From assembly GCA_903907305.1 (NCBI GenBank), contig CAIVNT010000440.1, positions 1 to 8,852 on the forward strand: a DNA stretch of 8,852 bases, written 5' to 3'. Both the position numbers and the translations under genes were made by a program. A model generated the notes under the pieces. The model did no database searches, was not told the DNA's origin, and was given only the letters and a program-made list of their open reading frames with translations. Positions 7,274 through 8,852 of the stretch are shown here, in pieces; within the stretch, counting starts at the first letter, position 1; every line of letters starts with the position of its first letter. The DNA is from an uncultured Ignavibacteriota bacterium. Lineage in GTDB: Bacteria > Bacteroidota > Ignavibacteria > UBA10030 > UBA8401.

Positions 7274-7350
7274 ACAGGTGTTAGGCATTAGCTGTTAGCG
7301 GTTAGGCAAAAGCTAACGCCTAATACCTAATTGCTGACAGCTGATCTAAT
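7274..7350 (+). repeat. Fold-back array of 7-bp units between the DAHP synthase gene and leuA
   Basis: Nearly the whole 92-nt gap reads as heptamers. On the left are TTAGGCA, TTAGCTG, TTAGCGG and TTAGGCA (7281-7308), with a possible degenerate first unit ACAGGTG (7274-7280). After AA at 7309-7310 the complementary orientation follows: AGCTAAC, GCCTAAT, ACCTAAT, TGCTGAC and AGCTGAT (7311-7345), then a partial CTAAT. The arms 7281-7299 and 7312-7330 match as an inverted repeat at 16 of 19 bases with a 12-nt loop. The array ends just before the leuA ribosome-binding site (GAGGA, 7354-7358). The overall plan is that of the octamer array at 4578-4654, with a different unit. Short tandem heptamer repeats are known from cyanobacterial genomes, but I cannot say that these are related. 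Confidence 0.82.
7281..7345 (+). other. Two mutually exclusive RNA stems in the leuA leader
   Basis: In RNA, 7281-7299 can pair with 7312-7330 (17 of 19 positions, one of them G-U). The inner part of the same left arm, 7287-7299, can instead pair with 7333-7345 at all 13 positions with two G-U wobbles. The second pairing brings a stem end within nine bases of the leuA ribosome site. The choice between stems is what an attenuator or translational switch would need, but it is also expected from the repeat geometry alone. No leader peptide rich in leucine codons, T-box sequence or terminator T-run was found. Confidence 0.4.
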
Positions 7351-7362
7351 TTTGAGGAAAAC

Positions 7363-8852
7363 ATGAGTGACCGAGTCTACATATTCGATACCACACTGCG
7401 CGACGGAGAACAATCTCCCGGTGCAAGCATGAACTTTGTGGAAAAGATCCGCATGGCAAAGCAGCTCGAACAGCTCCAGGTGGATGTGATGGAAGCAGGA
7501 TTCCCCATTGCCAGCGAAGGGGATTTCGAGTCTGTGAAGGAGATCGCAAAGCAGATCCGCACCGTGACAGTAGCGGGATTGTGCCGTGCGAATGACAACG
7601 ATATTGACAGAGCGTGGGAAGCATTGAAGTATGCACAAAAACCGCGCATTCATACGTTCATCGCCACATCGGATATTCATCTGAAATATAAACTAAAGAA
7701 AACACGTGATGAAGTTCTTGAAGCAGCGATCAAAGCGGTGCGGCGCGCAAAGTCGTACTGCGACGATGTTGAGTTCTCCTGCGAAGATGCGTCCCGCAGC
7801 GATATTGATTTTCTCTGTATGATTGTTGAAGCAGCGATCAACGAAGGCGCAACAGTGGTAAATATTCCCGATACCGTCGGATATTCCATCCCGACGGAAT
7901 ACGGAGCGATCATCCGCGCGTTGACGGAACGCGTTCCAAACATCAGTAAAGCGATCGTGAGCGTTCATTGTCACGACGATCTCGGAATGGCGGTAGCCAA
8001 CTCGCTTGCCGGTGTGATGAACGGTGCCCGTCAGATCGAGTGTACCATCAACGGCATTGGTGAGCGGGCGGGAAATGCTTCGCTGGAAGAGATCGTAATG
8101 GCGATACGAACACGAAGCGAAGCGCTGAAAAAGAATACGAATATTAATACGGAAGAGATCTTCCGGACGAGTAAAATGCTGGTATCATTGACCGGAATGC
8201 ACATACAGCGGAACAAGGCGATCGTCGGCGACAACGCCTTTGCCCACGAAGCGGGCATCCATCAGGACGGGATGCTGAAGAATCCGCTCACATACGAGAT
8301 CATGACCCCCGCAAGTGTCGGTATTAAACACAGCACACTTATACTCGGAAAACATTCGGGACGTCACGCGCTGAAACAGCGCTACGAAGAACTCGGATAC
8401 AAATTGTCCGCAGAAGAATTGGAAAAAGCATATTCGCTCTTTACCAAAGTGGCCGACGAAAAGAAACAGGTTTTTGATGATGACCTTGTTGCAATTCTAC
8501 AGGATGAGATGTCCGAAGTGGAAGAGACGTACAAGATCGAAGCACTGCAGGTGACGAGCGGACTCAACATTGTTCCCACGGCGACCATTGGTCTGAGGAA
8601 GGGTGAACAATTCTTTCAAGATTCTTCCACCGGCGACGGTCCTGTTGATGCAGCATACCGCGCCATTGAACGTATTACGAATATCAAAGCGGACCTGCTT
8701 GACTATTCCATCAAATCTATTGCGTGGGGACAGGATGCCATCGGCGAAGTGTTCGTGAAGATCTCCATCGACGGATATGTGTTCAACGGACGTTCCGCCA
8801 GCACCGATGTCATCACCGGAAGCGTTAAAGCATATGTGAACGCGATCAACCA
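7363..8852 (+). CDS. leuA: 2-isopropylmalate synthase (3' end cut by window edge)
   Basis: This enzyme condenses 2-oxoisovalerate with acetyl-CoA to 2-isopropylmalate, the committed step of leucine synthesis. The frame stays open to the window end, with 496 complete codons of a family that is usually about 500-520 long, so only the extreme C-terminus is missing. It begins MSDRVYIFDTTLRDGEQSPG. Arg13, metal ligands Asp14, His202 and His204 (HCHDDLGMA), and Asn238 (ERAGNAS) fall at the same numbers as in the E. coli enzyme. The linker has AFAHEAGIHQDG at 292-303 and GKHSGRHAL at 329-337. From about 386 the C-terminal domain for leucine feedback begins, with DSSTGDGPVDAAY. The ribosome site is GAGGA at 7354-7358 with a 4-nt spacer. 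It is homologous to cimA upstream, but the SPG/HCHDD forms mark it as true long-form LeuA. It is separated from the DAHP synthase gene by the heptamer array and may be a separate transcript or a continuation of it. Confidence 0.96.
   Translation, partial: MSDRVYIFDTTLRDGEQSPGASMNFVEKIRMAKQLEQLQVDVMEAGFPIASEGDFESVKEIAKQIRTVTVAGLCRANDNDIDRAWEALKYAQKPRIHTFIATSDIHLKYKLKKTRDEVLEAAIKAVRRAKSYCDDVEFSCEDASRSDIDFLCMIVEAAINEGATVVNIPDTVGYSIPTEYGAIIRALTERVPNISKAIVSVHCHDDLGMAVANSLAGVMNGARQIECTINGIGERAGNASLEEIVMAIRTRSEALKKNTNINTEEIFRTSKMLVSLTGMHIQRNKAIVGDNAFAHEAGIHQDGMLKNPLTYEIMTPASVGIKHSTLILGKHSGRHALKQRYEELGYKLSAEELEKAYSLFTKVADEKKQVFDDDLVAILQDEMSEVEETYKIEALQVTSGLNIVPTATIGLRKGEQFFQDSSTGDGPVDAAYRAIERITNIKADLLDYSIKSIAWGQDAIGEVFVKISIDGYVFNGRSASTDVITGSVKAYVNAIN

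Noticed and set aside
7278..7298. Small GTG-started reading frame in the leuA leader as an attenuator peptide
   Set aside because: It encodes only six residues with one leucine, has no ribosome site and lies wholly in the repeat units.
7347..7354. TAATTTTG, which matches the Bacteroidota -7 promoter consensus TAnnTTTG, before leuA
   Set aside because: Transcription from it would start about at 7359, after the ribosome-binding site and only a few bases before the ATG. The nearest upstream TTG (7331-7333) is also too close (13 nt) for the -33 element. Part of the match is simply the end of the heptamer array.

Overview
This window is a chromosomal stretch of amino-acid biosynthesis genes. All recognisable genes lie on the + strand and are tightly packed. 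The base composition is fairly balanced and uniform across the genes. The ketol-acid reductoisomerase is the short type with the divergent C-terminal half that I associate with Bacteroidota. Together with two secreted DUF2141 proteins, this points to the Bacteroidota/Chlorobiota/Ignavibacteria (FCB) group. That placement is inference from protein character; there is no rRNA or marker gene here to settle it.

Layout: 1-1185 is the 3' end of gltB (glutamate synthase large subunit), cut by the left edge. 1178-2599 is gltD (small subunit), which overlaps gltB by 8 nt. 2632-3066 and 3083-3505 are two tandem, clearly paralogous small exported DUF2141 proteins. 3520-4575 is ilvC. 4576-4663 is an AT-rich gap filled by a fold-back array of 8-bp units. 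4664-6235 is cimA ((R)-citramalate synthase). 6257-7270 is a type I-beta DAHP synthase with an N-terminal regulatory-type domain. 7271-7362 is a second gap filled by a fold-back array of 7-bp units. 7363-8852 is leuA (2-isopropylmalate synthase), cut by the right edge after 496 codons, probably close to its natural end.

How the genes fit together: GltBD makes glutamate, the amino donor for the transaminations that finish branched-chain and aromatic amino acids. CimA (pyruvate + acetyl-CoA to citramalate) opens the threonine-independent route to 2-oxobutyrate and isoleucine. IlvC serves both the isoleucine and valine/leucine branches, LeuA commits carbon to leucine, and the DAHP synthase commits carbon to the shikimate pathway. 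The two exported DUF2141 proteins do not obviously belong to this metabolism.

The most unusual signal is not a gene. The only two sizeable intergenic gaps (about 90 nt each) both hold short arrays in which several copies of a short unit are followed by several copies of its approximate reverse complement. The unit is 8 bp in one gap and 7 bp in the other. The arrays sit directly upstream of the two homologous genes cimA and leuA. They may be a lineage-specific class of intergenic repeat, or they may have been taken up as 5'-UTR regulatory structures. I saw no tRNA, rRNA, CRISPR, transposase, attachment site or convincing intrinsic terminator in the window.
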